64,000 nucleotides of DNA from Catalinimonas sp038039535. Lineage in GTDB: Bacteria > Bacteroidota > Bacteroidia > Cytophagales > Cyclobacteriaceae. The notes under the pieces were generated by a model that saw only the letters and a program-made list of their open reading frames with translations, did not search any database and was not told the origin of the DNA. Made by a program: the position numbers and the translations under genes. Location of the stretch: positions 1 through 64,000 of the forward strand of contig NZ_JBBPHP010000028.1 in assembly GCF_038039535.1 (NCBI RefSeq), given 5' to 3'. Positions 26,630-36,819 of the stretch are shown here, piece after piece; position 1 is the stretch's first letter, and every line of letters begins with the position of its first letter.

Positions 26630-27592
26630 ATGAAGAAGAATATAGCAATCACTTCCGGGGGTACCTCCCATGAGTACATTGTTTCCATGAAAAGTGCTGC
26701 CACCATCATGGAATGTATAGATAGAAGTAAATTTAATCCCTACCAGATTGTCATCAGCAAAGATGGATGGTTTGCCCATGCCAATGGTCAACAATATCCC
26801 ATCAACAAGGATAACTTTTCCTTCAAACTAGACGGACAAGAAATCACTTTTGACTTCGTTTATAATATAATTCATGGTACACCGGGTGAGGATGGCAAAA
26901 TTCAGGGCTATCTGGATTTATTAGGAATCCCTTATTCAGGTTGCGATGTGATTACGAGTTCAATTACTTTCAACAAAAATTTGTGTAAGCGCATTGTAGC
27001 CAGCTACGGAATCACGACTCCTCAGTCAGTAATGCTTAACCAGCAGATGATTTATGATGTGAAGCAACTGGCTGAAGAAATGAGTTTCCCTTGTTTTGTT
27101 AAACCTAACAATGGTGGCTCTAGCTTTGGCGCCAGTAAGGTAGATGAAGCAAGTCAATTAGAAGCCGCTATTAATCTGGCCTTTGAGCATGACAAAGAGG
27201 TATTGATTGAAGAATATATCAAAGGCACTGAAATGACTTGTGGGGTATATTTGAACGATGGGCAGGCTAAGGCACTACCGATCACTGAGATCGTCTCCAA
27301 AAATGCTTTTTTTGATTACAAAGCCAAGTACGAAGGTGATTCTGAGGAAATTACTCCTGCGAGAATTAGTGATGAACAAACAGCAGAATGTCAGCGTTTG
27401 ACTGAGCAGATTTATACCCTGCTCAATTGTGGGGGCTTAGTCCGAATTGATTATTTAGTAAAAGAGGGCGTATTTTATTTTATTGAAGCAAATACAACGC
27501 CTGGCTTCTCCCGAGAAAGTATCATACCCCAGCAAATAAGAGCAGCTGGTTTAGATATTAATCAGATTGTAAATCAGCAAATAAGCATTTGA
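26630..27592 (+). CDS. ddl: D-alanine--D-alanine ligase
   Basis: A 320-residue ATP-grasp ligase that makes the D-Ala-D-Ala end of peptidoglycan precursors. It has a G-G-T-S-H-E-Y start (others have G-G-x-S-x-E), N-I-I-H-G-T-P-G-E-D-G, P-Y-S-G-C-D, F-V-K-P-N-N-G-G-S-S-F-G, the E-E-Y-I-K-G-T-E-M-T grasp strand, and F-I-E-A-N-T-T-P-G-F. It is followed 38 bp later by a PASTA protein gene, a pairing that also points to cell-wall work. Confidence 0.95.
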   Translation: MKKNIAITSGGTSHEYIVSMKSAATIMECIDRSKFNPYQIVISKDGWFAHANGQQYPINKDNFSFKLDGQEITFDFVYNIIHGTPGEDGKIQGYLDLLGIPYSGCDVITSSITFNKNLCKRIVASYGITTPQSVMLNQQMIYDVKQLAEEMSFPCFVKPNNGGSSFGASKVDEASQLEAAINLAFEHDKEVLIEEYIKGTEMTCGVYLNDGQAKALPITEIVSKNAFFDYKAKYEGDSEEITPARISDEQTAECQRLTEQIYTLLNCGGLVRIDYLVKEGVFYFIEANTTPGFSRESIIPQQIRAAGLDINQIVNQQISI

Positions 27593-27630
27593 TTTAGCCG
27601 TTATCAAAACTACAAAGTAAAAATCATATC

Positions 27631-28494
27631 ATGAATTTGTTCAAAGTGAACTCATTAAAAGATGTATTGATACATCTTGCCATTGTGATCATATTGGGAG
27701 CTACCTTGTTGGTACTGTTTTTTTATGTGTACCTGCCCAATACAACCAATCATGGTGAAACTGTTACCGTACCTGATCTGGAAGGTATTCATCAGGACGA
27801 CATAGATGAGTTTCTTACCAAAAGGAACCTGAGATATGAAGTCTTGGCAGATTCTGGCTTTACTGCCGAATATGAGCCATTTACTATTCTGAATCAGTAT
27901 CCTGCACCGGGTTCAAAAGTAAAAGAAAACCGTAAAATTTTTCTTACTCTCAATGCAATCAACCCTCCAAAAGTAAAGATGCCTGATCTGGTGGATGGTT
28001 CTGTCAAAAACGCCCAACTGGTGTTGGAGAGCTATGGTTTGGAAAGAGGCAATATCAAATACGTACCTGACCTTGCTCAGAATGCTGTTTTAGAACAAAA
28101 TTATGAAGGCTCTGCTATTGAGCCAGGAACGTTTATTCCCAAGGGTTCTAAAATAGATTTGGTAGTGGGTGATGGACTGGGCAATACCGTATTGGAAGTT
28201 CCTGACGTTAAAGGAATGGATTTGGAAGAAGCCGAATTTATCATTGTTGGCTCTGGTCTAAAAGTAGGTAGTGTTTTATTTCAAGACCCATCACTTTCTG
28301 GCCAGAATGCCCGTGAAGTTGTAGAAAATGCTCCTCCCGGCGAACGTTATGTAGTAGCCCGACAAAACCCTACTTCTGAGCAAAAAGTGAGGATAGGTGA
28401 AGAAATTGATATCTGGCTTAACCTACTGGGTGATCAGGAGGATAGTATCCTGGACGAAGAAGAAGAGACTACCGATCTAAGTGAAACTGAATAA
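27631..28494 (+). CDS. Membrane-anchored PASTA-domain protein
   Basis: A 287-residue protein with one N-terminal membrane helix (about 14-34) and three PASTA modules (about 43-110, 113-185, 190-272). Each module has the V-P-D-L-x-G start and P-x-x-G-S-K-V turn. The tail is acidic. PASTA domains bind peptidoglycan or muropeptides. No kinase or penicillin-binding domain is attached, so this is a stand-alone membrane PASTA protein, common in Bacteroidota. It overlaps the next gene by 14 bp. Confidence 0.9.
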   Translation: MNLFKVNSLKDVLIHLAIVIILGATLLVLFFYVYLPNTTNHGETVTVPDLEGIHQDDIDEFLTKRNLRYEVLADSGFTAEYEPFTILNQYPAPGSKVKENRKIFLTLNAINPPKVKMPDLVDGSVKNAQLVLESYGLERGNIKYVPDLAQNAVLEQNYEGSAIEPGTFIPKGSKIDLVVGDGLGNTVLEVPDVKGMDLEEAEFIIVGSGLKVGSVLFQDPSLSGQNAREVVENAPPGERYVVARQNPTSEQKVRIGEEIDIWLNLLGDQEDSILDEEEETTDLSETE

Positions 28495-30442
28495 ATTTCA
28501 ATTGCTGAATAAAAATTTTAGAAGCACCTATTTTTTGATTTCATTGATAGTCATCCTGTTGATGACTATTAGGTCCACTTATGCTCAGAAACAAGCTGAT
28601 AAAGTCTGGAACTTCATTCCCTTAGGTCAGAAAGTATTTCAAAACGACATCAATGCTCGTTCTCAAATGCTGATGGCCGATACATTGACTCTGCCTTTTT
28701 GGGATGATTTTTCTTATGCTAATAGTAATTCTACCCGCATTGAGAGATATGTAGCGGATTCTACCCTCTGGGCAGAAGGAAGTCAGACTGTAAGGATTAA
28801 CACAGGGCTGGATGTCAATGCGCCAACGGTGGGCATTGCTACCTTTGATGGAGTAGATCAAAATGGAAATCCCTACAGTCAGACACAGACTGAAGAAGGA
28901 CTGGCTGATTCCTTGGTTTCCCTACCGATTTATCTTTCTTTAGTTCCTTCCAATGAAAGGCAATCTGTTTATTTCAGCTTTTTTTGGCAACAATACGGTA
29001 GAGGAGAATTTCCGGATGAGGTGGATTCTATTCGTTTACAATTCAAAAACGCGCAAAACGAATGGATTACCCAATGGTCAATGTCTGGTGGTGATACTCT
29101 GGTTACCGATTTTTTTGAGCAAGAAATCATCCAGATAATCAATCCAGGCTTTTTTCATGCAGGGTTTCAGTTCAGGTTTCAGTCCTACAATCGTTTGTCC
29201 GGAGCTTTTGACACCTGGAATATTGACTATGTATATCTAAATAGTGGAAGATCAGCAGCCAACACTGCTTATCTGGATCGTGCCTTGGCTAGTTTACCTT
29301 CTTCTCCATTCGGTGAACATACTGCTGTGCCGATGAAGCAATTTGTAGCGGAACCAGAAAGATACCTTGGCACTACCTCTGTTGAGTTTTATAATCTGAA
29401 TGTACAGCTTCAGCCGGTACGTTTCACAGCTTTGCTCAGAGACCAGATGAGTGGAAATATCATTCAGGTGCTAAATGATGATAATGCCATAAGCCCAATC
29501 CCTGCCGGACTGGAAAGACGTACCATCACAGCAAATGCCTTGGATGCAAATGATATCCTTACGCTGAATCAGGATTCTTTGTACGTAGAAACTGAATTTC
29601 ATATTACTTCGGGTGATAATTATCTGATAGAAGACATCGTTCCGGGAGATACCATTTTCAATACGCAGGTTGATTACCGGGTAAATGATACGGTGAGAAC
29701 GACATATGTGCTGGACGAATACTTTGCTTATGATGATGGTGAGGCAGAATTTGGCGTAGAAATCAATCAAAATGGTGGAAAAGTAGCTTACCAGTTTGAG
29801 GCCCCAAAAAATGACCTGCTTACCCACATAGACATCTACTTTCCTCCTATCAGAAGAAATCAGGGTTCAGTACCTTTTAAATTGATGATATGGAAAACTT
29901 TAGAAGATAGCCTGGGAGAGGAAGTAGTTTTGAGAAACCAGCAATCACAAACAACCACAGATCAGTTAAATGAATTTATTTCATTTGAATTATCATCACC
30001 CGTAGTTGTGGAAGACACTTTTTATATTGGATATGAGCAGCAGGGAGAAACTTTTATTGCGATAGGATTTGATAAGAATACTGATGCCAGTGCAAAAACA
30101 TTTTACAATGTGACGGGAGCTTGGACTCAGGATAGTACGCTGAACGGCAGCCTGATGATGCGCCCTCGTTTTGACAAGAACAGAGATGTGACTTCCGTTG
30201 ATGATCCTGTATTGGAGCAGACTGAAGATGTTGTAGTTTTTCCTAACCCCTCTCAGGGAAGCATCAACATAAACAAAGCTTTTGATGAACTCTTCATTTA
30301 CGATGCTAGCGGAAAATTAGTGGATCATTTTTTTCAGGCTGAAGCCAATGAGGAAATTTTAACGGGCTTACCTCCAGGGGTATACCTTCTAAAAATTATC
30401 ATAAAAGATACCCAGCTTGGACGGAAACTGATCGTTCATTAG
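28481..30442 (+). CDS. Secreted protein with T9SS type A sorting domain
   Basis: A 653-residue protein starting at GTG 28481, inside the end of the PASTA gene, so translation may be coupled. The signal peptide runs to about residue 36 (S-T-Y-A-Q). The middle is beta-rich, with W-D-D-F-S-Y-A-N and a second fold near 410-560. The last ~75 residues (V-V-F-P-N-P-S-Q-G-S ... L-P-P-G-V-Y-L-L-K-I) form a T9SS type A tail. No catalytic motif is visible; it is probably a surface or secreted structural protein. Confidence 0.85.
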   Translation: MKLNKFQLLNKNFRSTYFLISLIVILLMTIRSTYAQKQADKVWNFIPLGQKVFQNDINARSQMLMADTLTLPFWDDFSYANSNSTRIERYVADSTLWAEGSQTVRINTGLDVNAPTVGIATFDGVDQNGNPYSQTQTEEGLADSLVSLPIYLSLVPSNERQSVYFSFFWQQYGRGEFPDEVDSIRLQFKNAQNEWITQWSMSGGDTLVTDFFEQEIIQIINPGFFHAGFQFRFQSYNRLSGAFDTWNIDYVYLNSGRSAANTAYLDRALASLPSSPFGEHTAVPMKQFVAEPERYLGTTSVEFYNLNVQLQPVRFTALLRDQMSGNIIQVLNDDNAISPIPAGLERRTITANALDANDILTLNQDSLYVETEFHITSGDNYLIEDIVPGDTIFNTQVDYRVNDTVRTTYVLDEYFAYDDGEAEFGVEINQNGGKVAYQFEAPKNDLLTHIDIYFPPIRRNQGSVPFKLMIWKTLEDSLGEEVVLRNQQSQTTTDQLNEFISFELSSPVVVEDTFYIGYEQQGETFIAIGFDKNTDASAKTFYNVTGAWTQDSTLNGSLMMRPRFDKNRDVTSVDDPVLEQTEDVVVFPNPSQGSININKAFDELFIYDASGKLVDHFFQAEANEEILTGLPPGVYLLKIIIKDTQLGRKLIVH

Positions 30443-30449
30443 AAGTGGG

Positions 30450-32543
30450 TTAGAACTTTAAAATGATTTGAGTTCTGAGTTGTGTCCTATGGTTGGCTTG
30501 AATTTTTTTTAAAACACTGCCAATCACTTCACGGTCGTCATACACAGTTCTTCCTAAACGTACCCAGCTACTCAGATATCTATTCACTTTGTAGCGTAGC
30601 AGCAGATAAGACCTGATACCCCGCCCCGCGTAAGCAGGGACTGAAAAGGCATAGAGCAGATCATTTTCATATAAATACTGCCGATTGTTATAATCGTCGG
30701 TATTGATCAAAGCAAAACGGGCATCAGCTTTCCAGCGACCACGAGTATAGCTAATATCCTGGGCTACTACCCAGCCTTTGGTTAGTGAATCTGCTATCGC
30801 ATAGCTGCTGGAATGAATTCTGGTTTTCAGTCCAATATTTTCATTAATGTCATGGTCCAACATAAAGATCAGGTTTCTTCTTAAACCTTCCTGTACAGAT
30901 TTAAAAGCCAGAGAATCTACTCCTACATTGATCCCCTTATTTTCTTCTCTGTATTGCAGGTTCAGGAGGGTACTGTGATTTAATTGATATGAAGCTCTCA
31001 TCAGATACTCATAGCCTCTGGAAGGAGCATCAACCCTATATCTAAGCCAGGGAAACTTGAACATGTCGTAATATGCTCCGAGGGTGAGTTTGGCAATAGG
31101 TTCTAATCTTAACCCCCAATACAAACCTTCTTCATTTGCATTACGCGTACTTTCTCCAAATGCATTTCCGTAAGGACTGTAAAATCCGGTGCTATAATTT
31201 CGGTACAGCCAGACACTTTCCACATACGAGTTGAGAACTCCGCTAATTCCTGCAATTATGCCATACTGATTGTTAGCTGAATACGCTATTTCGGCAAATG
31301 AATACCAGTGTTGATGCTGGTATGTGTAATATATGCTACCAAGCTGATGATGCGTACCTCTAAAGTCATGCGTTTTGTACAAAGATGTGGCTGGTTGTAT
31401 AGGAATAGAATAGCTGCTATACAATACATTAACTCCAGCCTGGAGATTCTGATAACGGTTCATAAAATGCAGATTTGCTCCGGTACTTTTCGCCTGAACC
31501 GTTTTGCGATCCATAATTTCTTTGCTGTTTCTATGCAAGCCACTTAGATCAAAACTCCTGAAGTATACGGTTTGGCCTGAGGTATCATGGTGAAGCTTAG
31601 CATGCTGGTAATTTGAAGAATGCAATGCTGTTAGATAGAAGCTTTGTTTTGCTAAAGGTATTTTCCATGTTGCAGAGCTTCCTCTCATGAAGCAGCTTTC
31701 TGTACTGGAAGTATAAGGTTTCACACCAAATTGGCTTCTTCCTACCGAACGCACAGTCATCGCACCTTTTCCCAGGCCTAGCCCACCTCCAAAAACCAAT
31801 TGTTGCCCTGACTGAAAATTGAAATCGCCTATGGTAAGTTGTTCAAAAGGGCCTGCTTTTTCTAACTGAAAATGTGCAGAAACAAAATCAGCCCCATATT
31901 TTCGTTTTTTATAATCCCATCTATACTCTTCTCCTGCATCTTTTTCCATCGTTAGGCCCAGGCTGATGCTTCCTGGTTGAGAAATACGTAGCCGGGTATA
32001 CAATTGATGAGGACTTCCATCATAAAGACTTGGATCATCCACTTCAGAAACAGAATCAGCTTGCAAATACCCTTGTTTCCTTTCCAGTATAGTAGATTGA
32101 CGGAGGATAAGATAACGATTATTTGCAGTCTGCAACCGTTTATGCAGTAATAGTCGCCGATCTTGCAATGGTCTAATCTGGATGAAAGGTAAGAGCGATG
32201 CTATACTCTTCTGATCCATAGCAGGAATTACCGCCAGCTCATATTCGCTCAATAAAGGGCCATAATATTCCCTGTAATGAATGATGTTACTGATTTGCCT
32301 CTCTGACAAGAAAAAAAACTTACGGAGGTCATTTGCAGAGGCACTATTTATATTGAGAGGTTCCTGATAAAACTGAATCAGATTTTCATATAACTGCTCT
32401 ATATCAACTTCTTCATCATATTGGTTGGCAAAGATATTTTCTAGCAATTTTTCCAACTCTTCAGTTGCAGAGTCCTGGGCAAATAATGACTGTACACCTA
32501 TACACAACAGAATTGTTATCCACCACTTCTTATTCTTTCTCAT
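30450..32543 (-). CDS. Helix-hairpin-helix protein with outer-membrane barrel-like C-terminus
   Basis: A 697-residue protein starting with a signal peptide at 32543 (M-R-K-N-K-K-W-W ... S-L-F-A-Q); the frame is open further upstream but would lose the signal. Residues ~55-125 hold ComEA-like HhH motifs (I-N-S-A-S-A-N-D-L-R, I-I-H-Y-R-E-Y-Y-G-P-L-L-S-E-Y-E-L). The remaining ~550 residues are beta-rich with many Tyr and end in Q-I-I-L-K-F, as in an outer-membrane barrel. Its start overlaps the end of the upstream PorV/PorQ-like gene by 14 bp. HhH motifs often bind DNA; that role here is inferred. Confidence 0.75.
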   Translation of the reverse strand: MRKNKKWWITILLCIGVQSLFAQDSATEELEKLLENIFANQYDEEVDIEQLYENLIQFYQEPLNINSASANDLRKFFFLSERQISNIIHYREYYGPLLSEYELAVIPAMDQKSIASLLPFIQIRPLQDRRLLLHKRLQTANNRYLILRQSTILERKQGYLQADSVSEVDDPSLYDGSPHQLYTRLRISQPGSISLGLTMEKDAGEEYRWDYKKRKYGADFVSAHFQLEKAGPFEQLTIGDFNFQSGQQLVFGGGLGLGKGAMTVRSVGRSQFGVKPYTSSTESCFMRGSSATWKIPLAKQSFYLTALHSSNYQHAKLHHDTSGQTVYFRSFDLSGLHRNSKEIMDRKTVQAKSTGANLHFMNRYQNLQAGVNVLYSSYSIPIQPATSLYKTHDFRGTHHQLGSIYYTYQHQHWYSFAEIAYSANNQYGIIAGISGVLNSYVESVWLYRNYSTGFYSPYGNAFGESTRNANEEGLYWGLRLEPIAKLTLGAYYDMFKFPWLRYRVDAPSRGYEYLMRASYQLNHSTLLNLQYREENKGINVGVDSLAFKSVQEGLRRNLIFMLDHDINENIGLKTRIHSSSYAIADSLTKGWVVAQDISYTRGRWKADARFALINTDDYNNRQYLYENDLLYAFSVPAYAGRGIRSYLLLRYKVNRYLSSWVRLGRTVYDDREVIGSVLKKIQANHRTQLRTQIILKF

Positions 32544-33369
32544 CTTTCCTGAGTTTGTAAACCACATTGAACTGTTGCGAAATGCCCAGATAAGTGTGCG
32601 TTTCCAGGGCATAATCAAAGTCAATCACATTATGCTTCAAGCCTAATCCCAAGAAAAACTTTCCCAGTCTTTCAGTATCTACACCGCTTCTTATGACAAA
32701 TCTATTTACAGGTTGATAAGCCATTCCGAACTTTAGAAGTGGCCTATTTTCCAGTTCATAGCTTAATTCAATGAGTGTAGTGATCTTTTCATCGGGACGA
32801 TAGCATAATCCGCTACTGAGCACAGTGGGTACCTTCTCCCCTGTTTCGCGAGATACAAAAGCCTGATTCAGATTGCTTATAGACATTCCGAAACCCATAC
32901 TGGGTAAGAGCTGCATGATACCCCCTATGTCTACAACCGTAACATATCGGGTATTTGCGCCCTCCATCTGGTACTGATGTTCGTTAAGTCTAATCCCCAT
33001 GCTAAAATGATCTATCTGATGAGCATAGTTGAGGCTAATGATATGCTGACTGAAGAACTCATTGCCAAATCTGGTAAAACTCAGCGCTGCAGTAGATCGG
33101 GAGAAGGGATGAAGATAGGCAGCACTTACTGTAGATAATCCTTCTACAAAGCCATATTTATTGTTATAGGCAGCCAAAATCTCTTTGTTTCTTACGGCTG
33201 TCAAACCTGCAGAATTGTCAAAAATCCCTACTCTGCCTTTGTAAGCAGTACTGGCATAAGCCATACCGGCAGATTCAGCACCCATAGGAATATGTTGTGC
33301 ATTTAGCTGGATGCAGCTAAAAAGCAATAATCCAAAGAAAATCAAAGAAACGTTGATTAAGCCCCTCAT
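32530..33369 (-). CDS. PorV/PorQ-like outer-membrane protein
   Basis: A 279-residue protein with a signal peptide (Q-L-N-A-Q near 25). The N-terminal motif is G-A-E-S-A-G-M-A-Y-A-S-T-A-Y ... F-D-N-S-A-G-L, which matches the FadL-like PorV/PorQ family (usual form G-A-R-A-x-G-M-G-x-A ... N-P-A-G-L). The rest is regular beta-strand. In T9SS, PorV and PorQ shuttle or attach cargo; whether this one does is unknown. It is the first gene of a coupled pair with the HhH barrel gene and divergent from the large lamin-tail gene. Confidence 0.8.
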   Translation of the reverse strand: MRGLINVSLIFFGLLLFSCIQLNAQHIPMGAESAGMAYASTAYKGRVGIFDNSAGLTAVRNKEILAAYNNKYGFVEGLSTVSAAYLHPFSRSTAALSFTRFGNEFFSQHIISLNYAHQIDHFSMGIRLNEHQYQMEGANTRYVTVVDIGGIMQLLPSMGFGMSISNLNQAFVSRETGEKVPTVLSSGLCYRPDEKITTLIELSYELENRPLLKFGMAYQPVNRFVIRSGVDTERLGKFFLGLGLKHNVIDFDYALETHTYLGISQQFNVVYKLRKDEKE

Positions 33370-33468
33370 ATACTTACAAGTAAGTTTTACCTAGTGAAAG
33401 TACTCTAATAATTCGTAGGCTTCTTGTAATTTGTTCACAGATTCTGACAAGCGTGGTAAGTAATCAAA

Positions 33469-36400
33469 ATGAAAAAACTATTTGCTTATATATTTTTGTG
33501 TATCTGCACTTATGGTAGTATACAAGCACAATTCACTGATGACTTTAGTGATGGTAATTTCAGCTCAAACCCAAGTTGGCAGGGTAATACTGATAAATTT
33601 GAAGTGGACGGTTTACAAAAATTACATCTCAATGCTCCGGCAGAAAGCAGTCAGGCTTATCTCAGTACTCGTTCAGAAGCCATAGGCGTGAGTGAATGGA
33701 GTTGGTATTGTGAAATCAGTGAGAACCCTTCTTCCACCAATTATCTTAAAGTTTACCTTGTCTCAGATCAACCCCAACTGGATGCTAGTCTGAATGGCTA
33801 TTTTGTAAAAATAGGAGGCACAAACGATGAAGTAAGCCTCTTTAGGCAAGATGGCTTTAGTGAAACGATGCTGATCAATGGAGCTGATGGCCGGGTCAAT
33901 ACCAAACCTGTTCAGATTCATATCAAAGTAAACCGTGACCTGACTGGAAACTGGACGTTACAAGTGAAATCGCTTGGAGAAAGCTCGTTTATTGAGGAGG
34001 GAAGTTTTTTTGACAATACTTACACAACATCAGCGTACTTCGGTGTATACTGTCAGTATACTTCAACTCGCTCTACAGCCTTTTACTTTGATGACTTTTC
34101 CGTTAGTGGTTCTCCTATTCCTGATAATACAGCCCCAATTCTCTTGAGTCATGTGGTGAGTTCATCCAAAGAATTACAACTACGTTTTTCCGAGCCTTTG
34201 GATGTTTCTACCATCATGCAGAAAAACAATTATGCGCTCAATAGTGAGGAGCCGACAAACATAGTGTATGAAAACGATACTGTAAAGCTTACTTTCTCTG
34301 CTGACTTTCCAAATGCGGTCATGCAACAACTTATTATCAAAAGAATAGAAGATGAGCATCATAATATTCTGGCTGATACTTCAGTAGATATTTTTTACTT
34401 TGAAAAAATCAAAGCGGGCTGGGGTAGTTTGGTGCTCAATGAAATCTTCCCTGACCCTACTCCTTCTCTATTAAATTTGCCTAATGAAAGCGATGCTGAG
34501 TTCATGGAACTCTATAATCCTGGTCCTCATCCTTATAATCTGGAAAACTGGAATATCAATGGAAAATCACTCCCGGAATTTATTCTGCCAGCTAATGAAT
34601 TTTTAATTTTGTGCAAGCCGGAATACCAGGCAAAATACGAAATATACGGTAATGTGCTGAGTTTGAGTAGCTGGCCCTCATTGTCTAATACCGGAGGAAA
34701 CTTAATCCTTCAGGATGATGAAAGGAGTGTAATAGACAGTATTTCTTATACTTCTACTGATGTTTCAGAAGGAATTTCGCTGGAAAGAATTTTCATCGTC
34801 CAACCTTGTGGAGGGCAACCTAATTTTGCGAATTCAACCCATGAAAACGGAGCTTCACCTGGTGAAATCAATACTGCTTATTCAAATTTAGCTGATGAAA
34901 GCGGTCCGAAACTCCTACAAGTTATAGCAATCAGTGAAGACAGTTTGCTGTTAAGCTTTAATGAGAAAGTATATCTCTCAACACAAAATCAGATTACAGT
35001 AAATGAAAGCACCCTTCCTCAATCCATTGGCTACACTTCCACTGATTCTTCACAATTTCTGCTTGTATTTGAAAATGAACTTATCTCAAATTTTCACCAT
35101 CAACTATTAATTGAAGGTGCTTATGATTGCAGTGGTAACAGTAGTAGCCAACTAAGTTCTTCTTTTTATTTAGACCTACAAGCCCCTAAAGTAGAACAGA
35201 TCATCCTGATAGATACTGCGGAAATACTGTTAACATTTTCCGAAAGTTTATTAAAAGAAGATGCTGAAAAGGAAAGTAATTACTGGATATTGCCCTTGGC
35301 TCAATTCCCCAAAAAAGCAGTGTTGGAAAATGATAGTAGCAGCGTCCGTCTGACTTTTTCCTCCACCTTACATATCAATGATTTATTTACGCTCACTATT
35401 CAAAATATTGAAGACCTGTATGGAAATAAGATAAGTTCAGAGCTACCCGCATCATTTTCTTTCACCTATACTTCCGAAGTAGCCTATGTAAATATTGTCA
35501 ATAGCTATCAGTTGGATGTAAAAATTAAGCAAACTCCTGATGAGTCTTCAGCACTTAACCTCCAGAATTATTTTGTTGACCGGGAGATAGGAAATCCCGC
35601 CAGAGTCATTATGGATAATGAAGTAGACGGGCTCATACATCTTCTTTTTTCAAGACCACTTAGCCCAAACAAAGCGCATACACTTAGTATAAGCAATCTT
35701 TATGCTGAGGATAGTGCCTTAATGCCTACCCCCAAATATTACTTTTTTTACGATACCAAGGGGCCAAAAATTAAAGATATTCAAATAGTTGAGGATAAAA
35801 CCTTTGCAATATTTTTTGATGAGCCTATTGATAACACAAGTATTAAAGATATAAAAGTATGGATCAATGGAGATATAGTTGCTTATTCTTTAGCCGCATG
35901 GAATGATCATTCTATTCAACTTACGCTTGCGCAAGCACTTGGTCAGGAAACTTTTTACGAAATAGGACTTGAAGGTTTAGTTGATCTACAATCCAATTCA
36001 TCTGATCCTAAGCAGACATTTGAATTTCTTTTAGACCTCTTGCCACCTCAACTGGATACAGCTTTTGTATATGCTCCTAATCAACTCATGCTCATATTTC
36101 ATGAGGCTGTACTACCAGAAACCTACACTCCGGTAGAATATTTGGAAATGCTACAGCCAAATTACTTACCTCAACAGATCAAATTTCATCAGCTTAGTCC
36201 AGAGAAGGTATTATTTACTTTTGATGAAGAATTTAATGAACAGGAAATTGTATTCCGCATCAGCAATTTTGAGGATACAAATTTTAATCAGTTGATGGCG
36301 GGAACAGAGTATCAGTTCATTCACTTAACACCCAATATCGGACACCTGACAACTCTTTCCAATCAACACCTTCAGCTACATTTCTCATCTGATATTTCAG

Positions 36401-36816
36401 CATTAGGACTAACTAAAGATAACTTTTCTTTAAATGGAAATTTAGTCCCGGACTCAGTGGTTTTTGTTTCAGCGTATCAGATTAAGCTTTGGTTTGAGCA
36501 AACTTTCAATGAGTTCAGCCAGTACGAATTTAGCTTTAACTACGCAGACCAGCAGCAGAGTATTTCTTTTCTATATCAGGATTTTGTGGAAAGTGTCGCA
36601 TATGATGGAAAATCCACTATTCAGATAGCTTTCAGTATCCCCTTAAATGCTACTTCTGCTGAAAATATCTATAACTATAGTATCACAACACTTTCCAAAC
36701 CAGTAGCAGCGGTTTACCTGGAAGAAATAAAAAGTGTGCATTTGCTGTTTGATGAGGTCATTGATGACAAAAACCTGCAAACCCTTACGATAAAAAATCT
36801 CAAAGATGTTGATTAG
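33469..36816 (+). CDS. Large Ig-like/lamin-tail surface protein, 5' part of a gene split by TAG
   Basis: The first 1115 codons of what looks like one ~1674-codon gene. A signal peptide (G-S-I-Q-A-Q) is followed by a jelly-roll-like domain, a Big_5-type Ig domain (L-L-S-H-V-V-S-S-S-K-E-L-Q-L-R-F-S-E-P-L) and a lamin-tail domain (L-V-L-N-E-I-F-P-D-P, F-M-E-L-Y-N-P). At least five more Ig-like repeats each contain an L-x-F-S/D-E-x-L/V motif. The frame ends at TAG 36814-36816 in the middle of such a repeat and reopens at once in the same frame. A truncated secreted protein may be made. Confidence 0.75.
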   Translation: MKKLFAYIFLCICTYGSIQAQFTDDFSDGNFSSNPSWQGNTDKFEVDGLQKLHLNAPAESSQAYLSTRSEAIGVSEWSWYCEISENPSSTNYLKVYLVSDQPQLDASLNGYFVKIGGTNDEVSLFRQDGFSETMLINGADGRVNTKPVQIHIKVNRDLTGNWTLQVKSLGESSFIEEGSFFDNTYTTSAYFGVYCQYTSTRSTAFYFDDFSVSGSPIPDNTAPILLSHVVSSSKELQLRFSEPLDVSTIMQKNNYALNSEEPTNIVYENDTVKLTFSADFPNAVMQQLIIKRIEDEHHNILADTSVDIFYFEKIKAGWGSLVLNEIFPDPTPSLLNLPNESDAEFMELYNPGPHPYNLENWNINGKSLPEFILPANEFLILCKPEYQAKYEIYGNVLSLSSWPSLSNTGGNLILQDDERSVIDSISYTSTDVSEGISLERIFIVQPCGGQPNFANSTHENGASPGEINTAYSNLADESGPKLLQVIAISEDSLLLSFNEKVYLSTQNQITVNESTLPQSIGYTSTDSSQFLLVFENELISNFHHQLLIEGAYDCSGNSSSQLSSSFYLDLQAPKVEQIILIDTAEILLTFSESLLKEDAEKESNYWILPLAQFPKKAVLENDSSSVRLTFSSTLHINDLFTLTIQNIEDLYGNKISSELPASFSFTYTSEVAYVNIVNSYQLDVKIKQTPDESSALNLQNYFVDREIGNPARVIMDNEVDGLIHLLFSRPLSPNKAHTLSISNLYAEDSALMPTPKYYFFYDTKGPKIKDIQIVEDKTFAIFFDEPIDNTSIKDIKVWINGDIVAYSLAAWNDHSIQLTLAQALGQETFYEIGLEGLVDLQSNSSDPKQTFEFLLDLLPPQLDTAFVYAPNQLMLIFHEAVLPETYTPVEYLEMLQPNYLPQQIKFHQLSPEKVLFTFDEEFNEQEIVFRISNFEDTNFNQLMAGTEYQFIHLTPNIGHLTTLSNQHLQLHFSSDISALGLTKDNFSLNGNLVPDSVVFVSAYQIKLWFEQTFNEFSQYEFSFNYADQQQSISFLYQDFVESVAYDGKSTIQIAFSIPLNATSAENIYNYSITTLSKPVAAVYLEEIKSVHLLFDEVIDDKNLQTLTIKNLKDVD

Positions 36817-36819
36817 GGC

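Noticed and set aside
33427..33434. TAATTTG as a promoter -7 box for the lamin-tail gene
   Set aside because: It misses the TAnnTTTG spacing by one base and has no matching -33 box.
36814..36816. TAG as programmed readthrough in the lamin-tail gene
   Set aside because: No readthrough context or pyrrolysine genes seen; a point mutation or read error is simpler.
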